DNA of 64,000 nucleotides from Ryuthela nishihirai (GCA_038380435.1 JAWZYU010000025.1:51096691-51160690), one strand, 5' to 3'; positions 1-10,662 are shown, numbered from the stretch's first letter. Made by a program: numbers and translations. Notes: generated by a model from the sequence alone, not told the origin.

Positions 1-63
1 TCCACTTTTCCTATACATTAATTCCTGAAACAAATTTTTTTTCCTAGGGGGTATTTATTTCAA

Positions 64-275
64 GCCGTCCCGTGGCCGAGTGGTTAGCGCGCTTGGCTAC
101 TGATCTACGGGACCTGGGTTCGAGCCCCGGGTAAGGCATGGATGTTCGTGTTGTTTTCTGCTGAGGTCCTGCCATCCTCTCAGATCTTCTACTGTGGCAT
201 ATAAACTGACAGGCTCCTGTCAGACCTCTGTGGCAAGCAGCTGCTTGAGGGGGGTATTTATTTTTATTATTTTTT
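64..275 (+). repeat. SINE-B, full-length copy (family-defining)
   Basis: A tRNA-derived SINE of about 200 bp. The head carries a pol III A box (gtggccgagtggttagc) and B box (gggttcgagcccc). A unique body follows, then a 3' end reading agcagctgcttgagg and a (TATTT)-rich tail. Similar copies lie at 2,230, 5,959, 8,991, 19,676, 20,408, 41,196, 56,837 and 60,278. A stretch like the family's own tail (gggggtatttattt) also lies just upstream, so this copy may have landed beside an older tail. ORFs across it are incidental. The parent tRNA is unclear; the layout resembles Ser/Leu/Asp types. Confidence 0.85.
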
Positions 276-630
276 CCTACAGTGGCTCCATGATTCAAAC
301 TCACTTTCATCAAATAATTCGTCAATACTCAGACGTACATTTTTAGAGCATACTGTTTTGTCGCACACACTTCAACGTTTATTTGTTTTGAAGAATGAAA
401 TTTTGATCCGTTAGAATTTCCATATTTGTGCATTACGTTGGGCAATGGAGTTGCACTTTCCATCAAACAAATTTAATTTTAAATGGTTAACAGCGGGATT
501 TCTATCTGCGTCCAGATTCATAAAAATTAAATTCCAAAGTGTTGAAGTTATGAAACAAAATATTTGTTTCTTAATTGAACTTTGTACCACAGACATTAAT
601 TAGCAACTATTTGTATAATTACGTATTCCG
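276..630. other. No recognisable feature
   Basis: AT-rich sequence without a convincing coding frame, RNA gene or known repeat. Confidence 0.5.
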
Positions 631-741
631 CCAGGTCAAATGGACCCCGAAGGCTCAGAGAAGGTTGGGGGATGAGATCCATAGGAACAGCTTGTTGGGA
701 GACAGATGGTAGCCTCCCGTCAAGGCCATCCAGCGTGTATG
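631..741 (-). repeat. SINE-A fragment
   Basis: Matches the 3' half of SINE-A in reverse orientation (ggaccccgaaggctcagag through ccatccagcgtgt). The tRNA-like head and the extreme 3' tail are missing. Confidence 0.8.
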
Positions 742-2229
742 TGGCCGTAATGTTAAAATTAGTATTGACAATACGAAAGCAGCTGACGTAGCCCTGATTA
801 CGTAACACGTCAAATAATAACAAAACAAATATAAAAATATTATGTTGATTTAGATTAGATACAACAAATAATGAATATTAAATTTGAAATTCGTTTACTA
901 TTTCTTGTACATATTTGATTGGGGAGTGCCACAGGTAGCCTAATGTTCCTGCTGTTAAAAAAGCTAGACATATTGGAATAGTGAAAATTTTTAAAATCTT
1001 AAAATCTGTCCCTTGAGAAAATTCCGATTAAAATAAGCGAAATTATTACGTCGCAGTTACCCTAACCTGTGGTATAAACTAGGAAAAGTGAATTCTCCCA
1101 ACTGCGTTTTTCACTTCGTTAAAGGCACTGATTCGTGTACTTTTGAATTATGCTAATTAGAATGTTAAGAGAATTAATGTTTGAAAATCTCAAAGAACTT
1201 AATATCCCTGTATGGCCGCTTAGAGGCCAAAGCAAAGAAATTTAAAGAAATCAATTATTCTTCTCAATTAAGGAAATGTTCGAGGAAGTCCAGAAATTTT
1301 TATAGTCGATTGAATTAATTTCTAGAATATTATCCTTGCAGAAAATAGACAATCCTTTCATCGGAAATAATAATCAATTAATAAACTGGTTTGAGAATCA
1401 ACAGACTCGAATGAGTTTACCAAAATATATTTACTAAATTATTGAGAAATCGCTAGTTTTCATAGTAAGTCCAAAATCAACCGTAGACGATCATTCAAAG
1501 TTCAGACTTCTAGCAATACATCTTTCAAATTAAATCAGATAATCGCCAGACTTTGGAACTTAGCGTAGAGAGAAATACTCAGTTGATGAAGAAAATGAGA
1601 AATCGGAAGAGATAAATTATCGCCAATTAAACCTAGTGTGTTTGCTTCACAATGGCCAATAAATAAGATATCTAAGAGCAATATTCTTCTAATTCAAAAT
1701 GTCTTTAATTAGAAGAAAACAAATGCAAGAAACTGCTGTTTCTAAAAATTTAATTTTACTGTTGAGGGGTTACGGTTGTTTGCGACTATGTTGACAACTT
1801 AAAGCTGAAGGAAATGCAGTTGTGCAGCAGAGGGCAAACTGTGCCTCAGGCTAACGCCCAGAACACGGCACAACCTTGCCGCATGTTTATATGTCTCAAG
1901 GACATGGTAGAGTAGCTACGTAAAGGAAAAAACAATTCTTACACAGCGCCTCGAGTTCATGAAAGCTTTAAAAACAGAAGTGTAATGATTACTTCTTATG
2001 AGTTGATTAATAAATCTGGGTTCTTATAAAATGCCTTTACGTTATCTGCAAATGGAAATTTATTGTACTATATTAGTTTAAGTAATCCATATCATTAAAT
2101 GTAACTTGTGTATTATTCATATTTCTTGTACTTTTTTGTATGTTGTGCAATAATAAGCCACATTGTTATTTTAATACTACATCATGCAATTACATATACT
2201 GAAAATGAATCTAAGGATATCTTAGATTA
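742..2229. other. No recognisable feature
   Basis: About 1.5 kb of AT-rich sequence. I see no ORF with protein-like composition, no TIRs and no tRNA-like segment. It may be old repeat or intergenic DNA. Confidence 0.5.
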
Positions 2230-2420
2230 CAACCGTCTGCCGGTGACAGAGTGGTTAGCGCGCTTGGCTACAGATCATAAGGGACCTAGGTTCGAACCCT
2301 GGTTGTTCCTTGTGTTATCACCTGAGGTGTAGCCTTCTTCACAAGTTCGTTTTCTATGAGGTATTAAAATGGCAGCTCCTGTCAGACCCTGTGGCAACCA
2401 GTTGCTTGGGAGATAATTTT
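2230..2420 (+). repeat. SINE-B, diverged copy
   Basis: A box (gagtggttagcgcgc) and B box (ggttcgaaccc) are recognisable. The body is strongly diverged, with several indels, and ends cagttgcttggg followed by a T-run. It looks older than the copies at 64 and 56,837. Confidence 0.75.
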
Positions 2421-2554
2421 TTTTTTAGACTTGCAGAAAAATATATTCAAACCCAGAAGTTTGTTTAACGAAATATATTATACAAAGAAAATTTTCTGCG
2501 AGAAAGTTAACTTTTATAGAGGAAAATATGCTATTATGATGACCAATTTTTCCC

Positions 2555-3350
2555 CGAAGGAAATATAAGACACTTATTGAAAAATATATTTTCTGGCAAT
2601 TTTTGACATTAATAATATTTTTTCGTTGTCATATGTCTAGCAAAGTAATCCTCGAAAAGTGGTAAATATCCTAAATAGCTCTAAAATATAACAAATGATA
2701 TGCAATACGTTTATTTAAAAAACACAAATTATTCAAAAACGTAAAAAGAACACGCATGCAAGCTTTTAATTTGCCAATGGTTTGAATTATTATAAGAATT
2801 ATTAATAATTTAGTACAATTAAAGATTATGAATATTATAAAAATGTATATAATTACTCTTAGTTTAATTACTTTTTAGTTATTAATTACTTTTTAGTTAT
2901 CAAACTTAGGGGGGAAAATTGTCTTGAGAAGAGTGGGGTACGACCACACGACCTCCTGATAACAAGTCAAGTATCCCATCTAAGACAAATTTATCTTCTA
3001 GATTTGATATCAACATGAAACTATGAGTAATTACATACATTTCTGTTGAAACTAGAGTATATCGATTTATTAATAATATAAAGAGTATTATTAGAAGATA
3101 AATTTATTAAGCTATGTGTTAGCAATTTCTCAATCACATGAACAATAATGAGAAAAAAAAAATTACCAAAATCAGTGGCATGACAGATCGATTTTTTATT
3201 TGGTATCAAAAACATAGGACTTATAAAGGACAAAACAAAAAATATAAGACAAAATCGTGTTTTGAAATTTTTTTATAAATATATAGTACAATGCCATAAA
3301 ATATAGGACTATTTTATTAAATATAGGACGAATGGTCACCGTAGCTATTT
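2555..3350 (+). repeat. Unclassified dispersed repeat R1, copy 1
   Basis: An AT-rich repeat with landmarks in the same order as 17,880-18,610: cattttctgg-type start, cctcgaaaa-tggtaaatatcc, aaatgatatg, tttatttaaaaa, a ctcaatcacat block, and finally ataggacgaatggtcaccg. No coding capacity or terminal repeats were recognised. A short piece also occurs at 10,590. Confidence 0.55.
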
Positions 3351-3631
3351 ATTGCAATTTCATAGGCCAAGAAACTTCTTACAATGAGAAAACCATAGGA
3401 AGTGTGCATTCATCATAAGGTTTTCTCATTTACGTATTAATGTTTTAAAGTTCAATTTCTTATTATAGGTTGTGATGTTTTTATAGGGCAAATTACAAAT
3501 ATCTTTTTGGATTTTCCAAATTTCTAGCAGGTTGTTTTGCAAAGGTTGGAAAACATCTGTATTTGTATTTGTATTGATATATAACAACTAAGTAATCTTC
3601 TTAAGTTGGAAAACAAGTTTAATAATGCGAG

Positions 3632-3993
3632 TTGGGTTTGACTCTGAGAGGCACTTTTTTGTTCACCATGAGCTAAATGACCAGGTCACATGGACTCCGA
3701 AGGCTCAGAGGTTAGGGGACCAACTGAAAGAGCTGTTGGGGGACAGATGGTAGCCTCCCGTCAAGCCATCCAGCGTGTTCTTTAACGTGCACAGGTTACG
3801 GCTCTCCCGCACAGGGGCCACGGCTTAACGTCTCATCCTACGGAAGACGGCCTCTCCAAGCCCTTCGGTGTCCCCTACTGACCGTGGGCAGGGCAGGGAA
3901 TTTTGCGGGCATAAATCTCAACGCTGACCCAGCTGGGGCTCGAACTTGGATTACGAGCCTGGCGCGCTAGAGACTGAGCCACCCCCACCCCTA
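3632..3993 (-). repeat. SINE-A, near full length, with TSD
   Basis: Complete SINE-A in reverse, from ttgggtttgactctgag (3' tail) to gactgagccacccccaccc (tRNA-like head). It is flanked by an imperfect direct repeat, taataatgcgag on the left (ending 3,631) and tagtaatgcaag on the right (from about 3,996). This is a plausible 12-bp TSD with two differences. Confidence 0.85.
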
Positions 3994-4054
3994 CTTAGTA
4001 ATGCAAGAGCTGAATGCATTATGCGCAAATTACACTTAATTCGTACACATTAGA

Positions 4055-4405
4055 GCGGGGCGGGGGTAGCTCAGTCGGTAGCGCGCCAGGCTCGTAATCT
4101 GTAGTTCCCAGGTTCGAGTCCCAGCTGGGTCAGCGTTGAGATTTATCTCCGCAAAATTCCCCGCCCTGCCCACGGTCAGTAGGGGACCGATGGGCTTGGA
4201 AAGGCCGCCGTCCGTCGGATGGGATGTTTAGCCGTGGACCCGTGTGCTGGATGGCCTTGACGGGAGGCTACCATCTGTCTCCCAACAGCTGTTCCAGTGG
4301 GTCCCCTCCCCCAACCTTCTCTGAGCCTTCGGGGTCCATGTGACCTGGCCATTTAGTCCATGGTGTGCAAAAAAAATGCCGCTCAGAGGTAAAACAACCC
4401 AACAA
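4055..4405 (+). repeat. SINE-A, full length, 13-bp perfect TSD (family-defining)
   Basis: A long tRNA-derived SINE, usually about 350-390 bp. The head (ggtagctcagtcggtagcgc; ggttcgagtcccagc) has an anticodon-loop region ctcgtaa or ctcataa, closest in layout to tRNA-Met/Thr. The long conserved body includes gatttatctccgcaaaattc, a tgttaaag-type block and ctcccaacagctgttcc. The 3' end is cagaggtaaaacaaccca. The direct repeat cgtacacattaga flanks it exactly (4,042-4,054 and 4,406-4,418). A small deletion removes the block around the cap of the middle body. Nineteen copies or pieces occur in this window. Confidence 0.93.
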
Positions 4406-4671
4406 CGTACACATTAGAAACTTATTACCTGTACAACAGTTTGAAAGCTGGTATAAAATGAACAAAGACAAAATTTACAGGAACTGACGCTTATGAACAC
4501 AAACATGTCTCTGGTTCACTAAACCAATGAATGTCATTAATCGAGTTTCACCTTTATCACTAATGAACAATAATTATCGAGTATCTTCTTTAAAACATAT
4601 GAGCCAACCTAGACCTGCGAATTCTTACTTTCAACACTCAATAAAATTAAAAAAGAATTTTCCAACTAACT

Positions 4672-4760
4672 CACCTGGCCGATTGAATGCTCGATACTGA
4701 AAAGAAAGTCGAACTACACCTAACAGCCGATTCCTTCCGGTGACCTACTTTTATAGTTGG
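4672..4760 (-). promoter_or_regulatory. Candidate TATA promoter and non-coding first exon
   Basis: On the minus strand a TATA box (ctataaaag, about 4,748-4,757) is followed about 80 bp downstream by a strong 5' splice site (ggccag/gtgagt, about 4,674-4,683). No ATG lies between, so a non-coding first exon is the natural reading. Pyrimidine tracts and a tcagt initiator-like motif lie between them. No downstream exon was found leftwards; the SINE-A pair at 3.6-4.4 kb would be intronic. Chance cannot be excluded. Confidence 0.3.
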
Positions 4761-5324
4761 CCCCACCTCCTCCACGCTTCACCTGTTGTAGTCACAGCCA
4801 AACAGGTTAACTCATTTCAATAAACTGCCCACACACAACGCCATAACATTATGTATTATCCCAAATTACGCAGAGACCTAACCTTGGCAATGACTGAAGC
4901 GTGTAATATAGCTCACGTTACATCTGCTAACAATTTCCCATCTAAATTTGATCAAATCTCAGCTATTTACAAGTTCCCTTTGCAGAGATGATAACGAAGG
5001 TTTATCTATAAAACATTCATTTTAATGGTACTCCAAATCACCAAAACTTGTTCAATTACAGCTGCTGGACCATTGTTATACCATCGTCCAAAGCAGAAAG
5101 GTAATTATGAGATTTTTAAAAAAATTACAACAAACACATTAAGTCTACCTGCACTTTTTTTTTTTTCAGAACGAAGAATGCCAAATAAAAGAAAATTGCT
5201 TCGTTTCAAAACAAGAAAAATTTATTTATTGTCAATTACAAAAGGTCGTTTTATAATAATTTTATTTGTATTGAATGAACCCTTCCGATGGAACATTTTT
5301 TATTTGTCAGTAAGAACGAACTTT

Positions 5325-5590
5325 ATGATAAGATGCACCAACTCCCTTGGCCAGCACCCCCTCCAGACTTGTTTCCAATCGGGCATGCCTGGGACTGGAT
5401 CGGACAGACTCTTCGGCGGACCACGGCAGGCAACAACCATCGCTGAATTACGCATCCAAGTTGAAAACGCATGGAATGGTATCCCCCAGCGTGATATCAG
5501 CATTTGTACGACTAATTGCATGCCAGATTAGAAGCTTGTATTGCTGTTCGAGGAGGTTAAACATCTTATTAAAATGTGCGTTCTGTAAAA
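5325..5590 (+). pseudogene. Tc1-type transposase, C-terminal remnant
   Basis: The conceptual translation has the last part of a Tc1/mariner DDE transposase. A WPA-type block is followed by a proline/aspartate segment, HAWDWIGQTLRR, then IAELRIQVENAWNGIPQRDI and a degraded C-terminus. Two or more frame changes separate these blocks. The N-terminal and catalytic parts are absent and no TIR was seen. The longer open frame starting at 5,025 is mostly unrelated to the transposase. Confidence 0.65.
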
Positions 5591-5958
5591 TGTAATACTC
5601 ATTAAAAAGGTAAAATAACATTGAATCACTTCACAGGTGTCGTCACTGTCCTTTCTCAACAAGTTGTTTCTACTAAATAAATCTCAGATTACGCTTCAAT
5701 TGTTAATGGTGTTTTTTTTTCAATTTCAGCAAGTATATTTAATCTAGGATTGATTTGTTTTTTCTTTTCAAAAATGAAAACATGGATGTTTCAGCAAATG
5801 TTCCAGATTTATCTTGCTAAAACCGGAACTCAATAAATTATAGGATTTTTTTAATTTTAGTCATAAAAGTTATGTATCATTAGAACAATCCATAATGATC
5901 CACAAAATTACAAAACAACAAAATATGGTACAACTATTTATATAATTTAAGAAAATTT
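5591..5958. other. No recognisable feature
   Basis: AT-rich sequence with no supported gene or repeat. Confidence 0.5.
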
Positions 5959-6545
5959 AGCATGCTTGGCTTCTGATGAAAGTGGGCAGAAAGACAGACC
6001 TTGCTTTGTCCGGGGTTCGAGCCCGAGGGTTGGGTTGTTTTACCTCTGAGCGGCACTTTTTTGCACACCATGGGCTAAATGGCCAGGTCACATGGACCCC
6101 GAAGGCTCAGAGAAGGTTGGGGGAGGGGATCCACTGGAACAGCTGTTGGGAGACAGATGGTAGCCTCCCGTCAAGACCATCCAGCGTGTTCTTTAACGTG
6201 CACAGGGTATGACTCTCCAGCACACGGGCCACGGCTTAACGTCCCATCCGACGGACGGCGGCCTTTCCAAGCCCATCGGTGTCCCCTACTGACCGTGGGC
6301 AGGGCGGGGAATTTTGCGGAGATAAATCTCAACGCTCACCCAGCTGGGACTCGAACCTGAGAACTGGAGATTACTAGGCTGGCGCGCTACCGACTGAGCC
6401 ACCCCCGCCCCTTCGAGCCCGATGCAAAGCATGGTCTTTCTGCTGCAGTTCCGCCATTCTCACATATCTTCTCTATGGCATATAAATTGACATGCTGCTG
6501 TCAGACCTCAGTGGCAAGCAGTTCCTCAAGGGGATATTTATTTAT
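5959..6545 (+). repeat. SINE-B split by a SINE-A insertion
   Basis: The head (gcatgcttggcttctgatg..., then ggggttcgagcccga) runs to 6,026. The body resumes at 6,412 and continues to the (TATTT) tail at about 6,545. The interruption is a SINE-A copy inserted within the B box. Confidence 0.85.
6027..6411 (-). repeat. SINE-A inserted inside SINE-B
   Basis: Full-length SINE-A in reverse, flanked by an 11-bp perfect direct repeat ttcgagcccga (6,016-6,026 and 6,412-6,422). That repeat is the B-box core of the host SINE-B, so the insertion is younger than the SINE-B and disrupted its internal promoter region. Confidence 0.92.
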
Positions 6546-6768
6546 TATAAGAAGCAAAAAATTCAAATTAAAGTATTTAAAAAATGCTTCTAAAATTTAA
6601 CAGCACCTCACATAATCGAAATTCAAGCAATTGTAGATGAATTTGTGTAAGATACTGTAGTTCACGCGAATGAGGTGTATTTGTCAGGTTTGTGAAAATG
6701 TTCTTGGGTAAATGTTATCTCAGCAGCTGCCCAAAAATTATGAAGTGGTACATATTGACAAAATATAG

Positions 6769-6945
6769 GTTGGGATCTTTTGCTTTTGAGAGGCTTTTTT
6801 GCACGCAATCGGCAGATCACAAGGACCCAGAAGGCTTAGAAAAGGTTAGGGGAGGGGACCCATTAGAATTGGAAGAGATGGGAGCCTCCCCATCCAACAG
6901 ACAGCGGCCTTTCCTAACCCGTGTCCCCCTACTGACAACGGGCAA
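6769..6945 (-). repeat. SINE-A with internal deletion
   Basis: The 3' third (gcttttttgcacgca, ggacccagaaggct, ggggaggggaccca) joins directly to the middle body (gcggcctttcctaacccg, ctactgacaacgggca). About 100 bp and the tRNA head are missing. Confidence 0.75.
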
Positions 6946-7330
6946 TGAATATATGTCGTGACAACCCTGGTGCACCGCAGTACTGTGACTGCATATCACC
7001 TTAAGGGAATTGTCACAGAAACCACTATAAACTAAAAAGGTTCCTGTCAATTTAACTTGCCTTAACATTTGCCTACCTACAGCGGGAGAAGACCTTATGT
7101 GAAGAGAAAAGCACTGCTTGGGTTTTTATTAGTCTGCTTGAAGATATAATCATTGAGGTGCAGTGAGAGTGGGATCTTTTGAAATTTTGAGTGCTGCCTA
7201 GGAATATGCCCAACACTCACTGAATTTTGTCCAGAAACTTGCCAATATATAAAATAAAAGATCTTGTCTTTTGAGCCAAGGAGTAAAAATTGATGAAGTC
7301 CTAGCTTTTAGAGTCCTCCGCAGCAGAGGC
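6946..7330. other. No recognisable feature
   Basis: Unique-looking sequence between a SINE-A remnant and a GC-rich block. No gene was recognised. Confidence 0.45.
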
Positions 7331-8130
7331 TCCTAGGCACTTCCATCGAAAAGCCACACCTCGAGGACTCCAATCCTCTCGGCATGACCCCCAACTTCGT
7401 CCTCTCCATCGAGCCGGGCGACCACAGCCCGCTCACCGTCTCGGCCTTGACAGTGCCGAGGTCGCTTCGGAGACACCTGGCCAGTAAACCCGACTAAACC
7501 CAGCCGGCGGCCCTCCCACAACCCCGACAAAGCCGTTAGCCTACCGGGGCTTGCATCACCGTAGCACCCAGACCCCACTTCGCAGAGGAACCCAAGTTCC
7601 TCCACTGCAAAAGCTATAGAGTCCAAATGTAATTCCGTGGGACTCTTAGTTTGCCTGTTCCATCGATAAGCCCGCTGGCCATTGGTGGCCAACCTAGGCC
7701 GCGAGCCTCCAACTTCTACCTCTCCATTGTGAACGGGTCGAAACCCCCCAGTGAACCTCAGTCCACCTCGACATCACTGAGACCGCACCGAGGAGCTCGC
7801 GAACGAGAGTGTGAGAAGAGGTGCACAGCTCAATCCACGTAACTTCCCGATGCATGACCACAGCAGACAGGGTTCACCACGCCCTATCGTGGTCTTCAGA
7901 TCCGGCCCCTCAATCGGGGCTGCAACCCCCAGCTTCGCTGGGGACAAGTCAACAAGCCAAGTGGACCGGCCCACCCTCAAAACCAGTCCGCCGGCCCTCA
8001 ACAGGCCCCTCCACCGGGGGGCACCATACTTCGGAACCCCAGAGAGCCAGAGGCCCGAACCCAACTTCTCAGAGGCACCGTAAGCACCCCCCCCCCCCCC
8101 GTCAAGGAGGTCCCACTCCGGGGGGGGGGG
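7331..8130. repeat. GC-rich block G1a, unclassified
   Basis: Base composition changes sharply to GC-rich, with many short ccc/ggg runs, against an AT-rich background. Frames on both strands are open for 90-140 codons, as expected from GC content alone, and no protein family was recognised. Phrases near 7,600-7,680 (atagagtccaa, gtgggactctta, ccatcg) recur in similar order near 12,355-12,450. The block ends in long C and G homopolymers (about 8,087-8,130) abutting a SINE-A piece. Confidence 0.4.
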
Positions 8131-8240
8131 GACTGACAACGGGCAGGGAGTTTTGCGGAGACAAATTTCAACGCTGACCAAACTGGGGCTCAAAACCTGG
8201 GAAACTGCAGATTACGATCCTGGCGCACTGCCGACCAAGC
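8131..8240 (-). repeat. SINE-A fragment (head end)
   Basis: Reverse-orientation SINE-A head region: gacaacgggcagggag, ttttgcggagacaaatttc, then a decayed tRNA-like part ending near cgaccaagcag. Confidence 0.75.
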
Positions 8241-8278
8241 AGAAACATGATATTAATATACCAGAAATTTATTACAGG

Positions 8279-8445
8279 AAGTGGCGGACTGGTCAGGGTG
8301 TCAGCTTGCCCTATGGCAAGTGGGCTCTGTGGACCCCTGATGAAGTGGGAACCCTTAAACAATATACTAAAAATAAGTCTTATAGTTGTGAGTGGGCCCC
8401 CTTTGTCACCTGGCAACCAATATTTTTTGACCCAGCCCGCCACTG
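8279..8445. mobile_element. hAT-type MITE with 8-bp TSD
   Basis: A 167-bp element bounded by inverted ends agtggcggactgg and ccagcccgccact, with two mismatches between arms. It is flanked by the perfect 8-bp direct repeat attacagg (8,271-8,278 and 8,446-8,453). An 8-bp TSD with a CAGTGGCGG-like end is the hallmark of hAT elements. No transposase is encoded, so it is non-autonomous. Confidence 0.8.
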
Positions 8446-8522
8446 ATTACAGGGATAACGGTACATTCATGAAAAGAAATGTAAATAAATTAAAATATAC
8501 CTATCTATCCCCCCCCCCAAAA

Positions 8523-8714
8523 AAAAAGTGGAAAATAAACCTGAAGTACATGGATGATGCAATCAGTCACCGAGTTGGTATTCACTTCAAACGAAGATAG
8601 GGCATCGGCAATCTTGTTCAGTAGGTAAATCTTCCTTTGAAGTGATATTGATCTTTGAAGTGCTCAGTGACTGATTGTACCATCGATATGCTTTAGGTTT
8701 ATTTTCTACTTTTT
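8523..8714. mobile_element. Foldback MITE F1, copy 1
   Basis: Starts aagtggaaaataaacc and ends with its reverse complement ggtttattttctactttt. Inner arms include gatgcaatcagtcac and gtgactgattgtacc. Most of the element can form one long hairpin. A second copy lies at 19,054-19,243. It has no coding capacity and no clear TSD. Confidence 0.75.
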
Positions 8715-8990
8715 AAGGACATGCTGGAAAAATTGGCATTTTTCTTTTAATTTTTTATTTGATTTAGGAGTTTCGATTGAAATGCAGTAATGAATCCTAA
8801 TAGGTTTTATTGCAATCTTGAATTTGAATATGGAAATTGCTAAGGTCACATTACCAATCAGTCACGCTTATAATTAGAGCCCTGCGCGAATAGAAAAAGT
8901 CCTATCCGTATGTGCAAAACTTTATCAGTATTCGCGCATATTGTCTACTTAAAAACCGTCAAGATTTTGCAAATGCCTCAAGTCCGATGT

Positions 8991-9183
8991 ATAAAAATAA
9001 ATATCTTCTCAAGCAGCTGCTTGCCACAGAGGTCTGACAGCAGCTTGTTAGTTTAATACACCACCAATAGATGGTCTATGAAGATGGCGAAACATGAACA
9101 GAAAAACAGCAAAGATCCATGCTCGAATCCAGGTCACTTTGATCAGTAGCCAAGCGCGCTAACCAATCGCCCACGGGACAGCT
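8991..9183 (-). repeat. SINE-B copy
   Basis: Reverse orientation: ctcaagcagctgcttgccac (tail end) through gatcagtagccaagcgcgc to cccacgggac (head). Near full length and moderately diverged. Confidence 0.85.
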
Positions 9184-10589
9184 AGTCCTATGTATGTTTG
9201 CGAGGAAAGGAAATCAATCTAATAGTTTATTAATGACTAATTAATAACAGAAAAAATACTGTTAAAAATAAAGTCTTTTCGAAAAACCATGCTTTACTAA
9301 ATTTAGACAAAAATTTACTAATTCTGGTTTTACAAATTCTTTTAGTTTTGCTCTTTTAAATGCAGTTATTAGCGATTATAGGAAGACACTTTTTATTTCC
9401 CAGTAATTCTCCCCTAAATGATTTCCCGGACTGAATTTTTCACCCGACTGATATTGAATTCTCGTTTTTTACCTAACACCGCGGAAATTTTTTGAATTCA
9501 TCTTCGGCTTTGCCAACGAAAACATCGCTTCTTTCACATAGGGCGGTTTTTTTTTTTAAGTTGCGGCTTTAACTGTGACTGGATGTCTCAGTAGCAAGTT
9601 GATCTTGCCTTTGCATAGTTCTATTATTAGCATTCAGTTATATTATTTTGCTATGGTACATTTGTTAATACCTGAAATGTAAATTATAATACTATTAACG
9701 TCCTGTAAATTGTAATCCATTAATGTCCATTAAATGTTTTGAAAACGAAATAAACTGTACAATAATTTGGTTCTAAGGTTAGTTATGGTAAGTAAGCGAA
9801 ATGTTTCGTGCATAATTGAAAGTTAAACTAAGAGAACACAGCTGAGAAATAAGATTTCAGACGTAACTGAAAAGAAATTCACAGAAAAAGAATTTATCCG
9901 ACAATTTTAGAAAAGGGTTAATTTTTGGCTATCCGTATTGTGCACAGACGTGGACTGGTAATGGGCGCTGTAGCGTTCCGGGTCCTTCGTATCTCGAGCC
10001 TCTAGGGCCTCATTACAAGCAGGATTTTTTTGCATAATAATAATAGTTAAATTACAAAAATTCCACAGAATTAAGGTAAACCTATTTAAGTTTTATGTTC
10101 GAACTCTCAAAAGAACATTGAAATCTTGAAAAGAAACAATTTTTAATCGCAGCCCTGGCTCCCCTGCGTCCCTGGAAAAAGAATGCCACTCCGCCCCCTG
10201 GCGGTACATAAAATGATCTAGCAGTTCTTGGATATATAGATATGATTCACATCAAGTTTCAAATAAGATTAAAATTAAAACTAAATCTCGTTTGGTTTCT
10301 TTATAAAACTTAGTATGCTCCCACGACAAACAAATTACTTTGGAGTAAATCTTTATCAGTCTGTTGTCTTTTCTACTGAGTATTGAGATGCCACCGGAGA
10401 AAATGGTCTGCTTGAGAAGATTATCATATTTCGAAATAATTTTTATCATACTTGGGTAACACAATTTGGGAGCGAAAAACATTCCGAATTACGACAAGAA
10501 AAAAAAAAAATCAATATTTTTCTGCTGAAATATTAATCAATGTGTTCTTTATTCGCAAACATTTGATTTCTTATACTTTTTATTTCCAA
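9184..10589. other. No gene recognised
   Basis: AT-rich sequence. The only structured features seen are a 24-bp motif at 9,499-9,522 with a perfect inverted partner at 10,698-10,721, and a GC-richer patch at about 9,950-10,010. The 76-codon frame at 10,252-10,482 (minus) has no recognisable domain. Confidence 0.4.
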
Positions 10590-10662
10590 GTATAGGACAT
10601 TTATTGAAAAATGCATTTTCTGGTAATTTTTATCTCGTTTTCGAAAAAACGAGATAAAAATT
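10590..10662. repeat. R1 fragment containing a perfect hairpin
   Basis: tataggacatttattg... cattttctgg matches the start of R1 at 2,555. It runs into a hairpin with 17-bp perfect arms (10,625-10,641 and 10,646-10,662; arm aatttttatctcgtttt) and a 4-base loop. Confidence 0.55.

Noticed and set aside
44..325. 93-codon minus-strand ORF
   Set aside because: It is the antisense of a SINE-B copy; the reading has no protein character and changes between SINE copies.
4055..4130. Functional tRNA gene
   Set aside because: The cloverleaf is imperfect, the acceptor stem does not close, and the sequence continues into the SINE body with a TSD around the whole unit.
5025..5531. 168-codon plus-strand ORF as one gene
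   Set aside because: Only its last third resembles anything (Tc1 transposase). The first part is poly-T-rich AT sequence, with a possible but unconvincing intron at about 5,099-5,169.
7774..8193. 139-codon and similar ORFs on both strands as a gene
   Set aside because: GC-rich sequence keeps several frames open on both strands at once; no domain, and the frames contain homopolymer-encoded runs.
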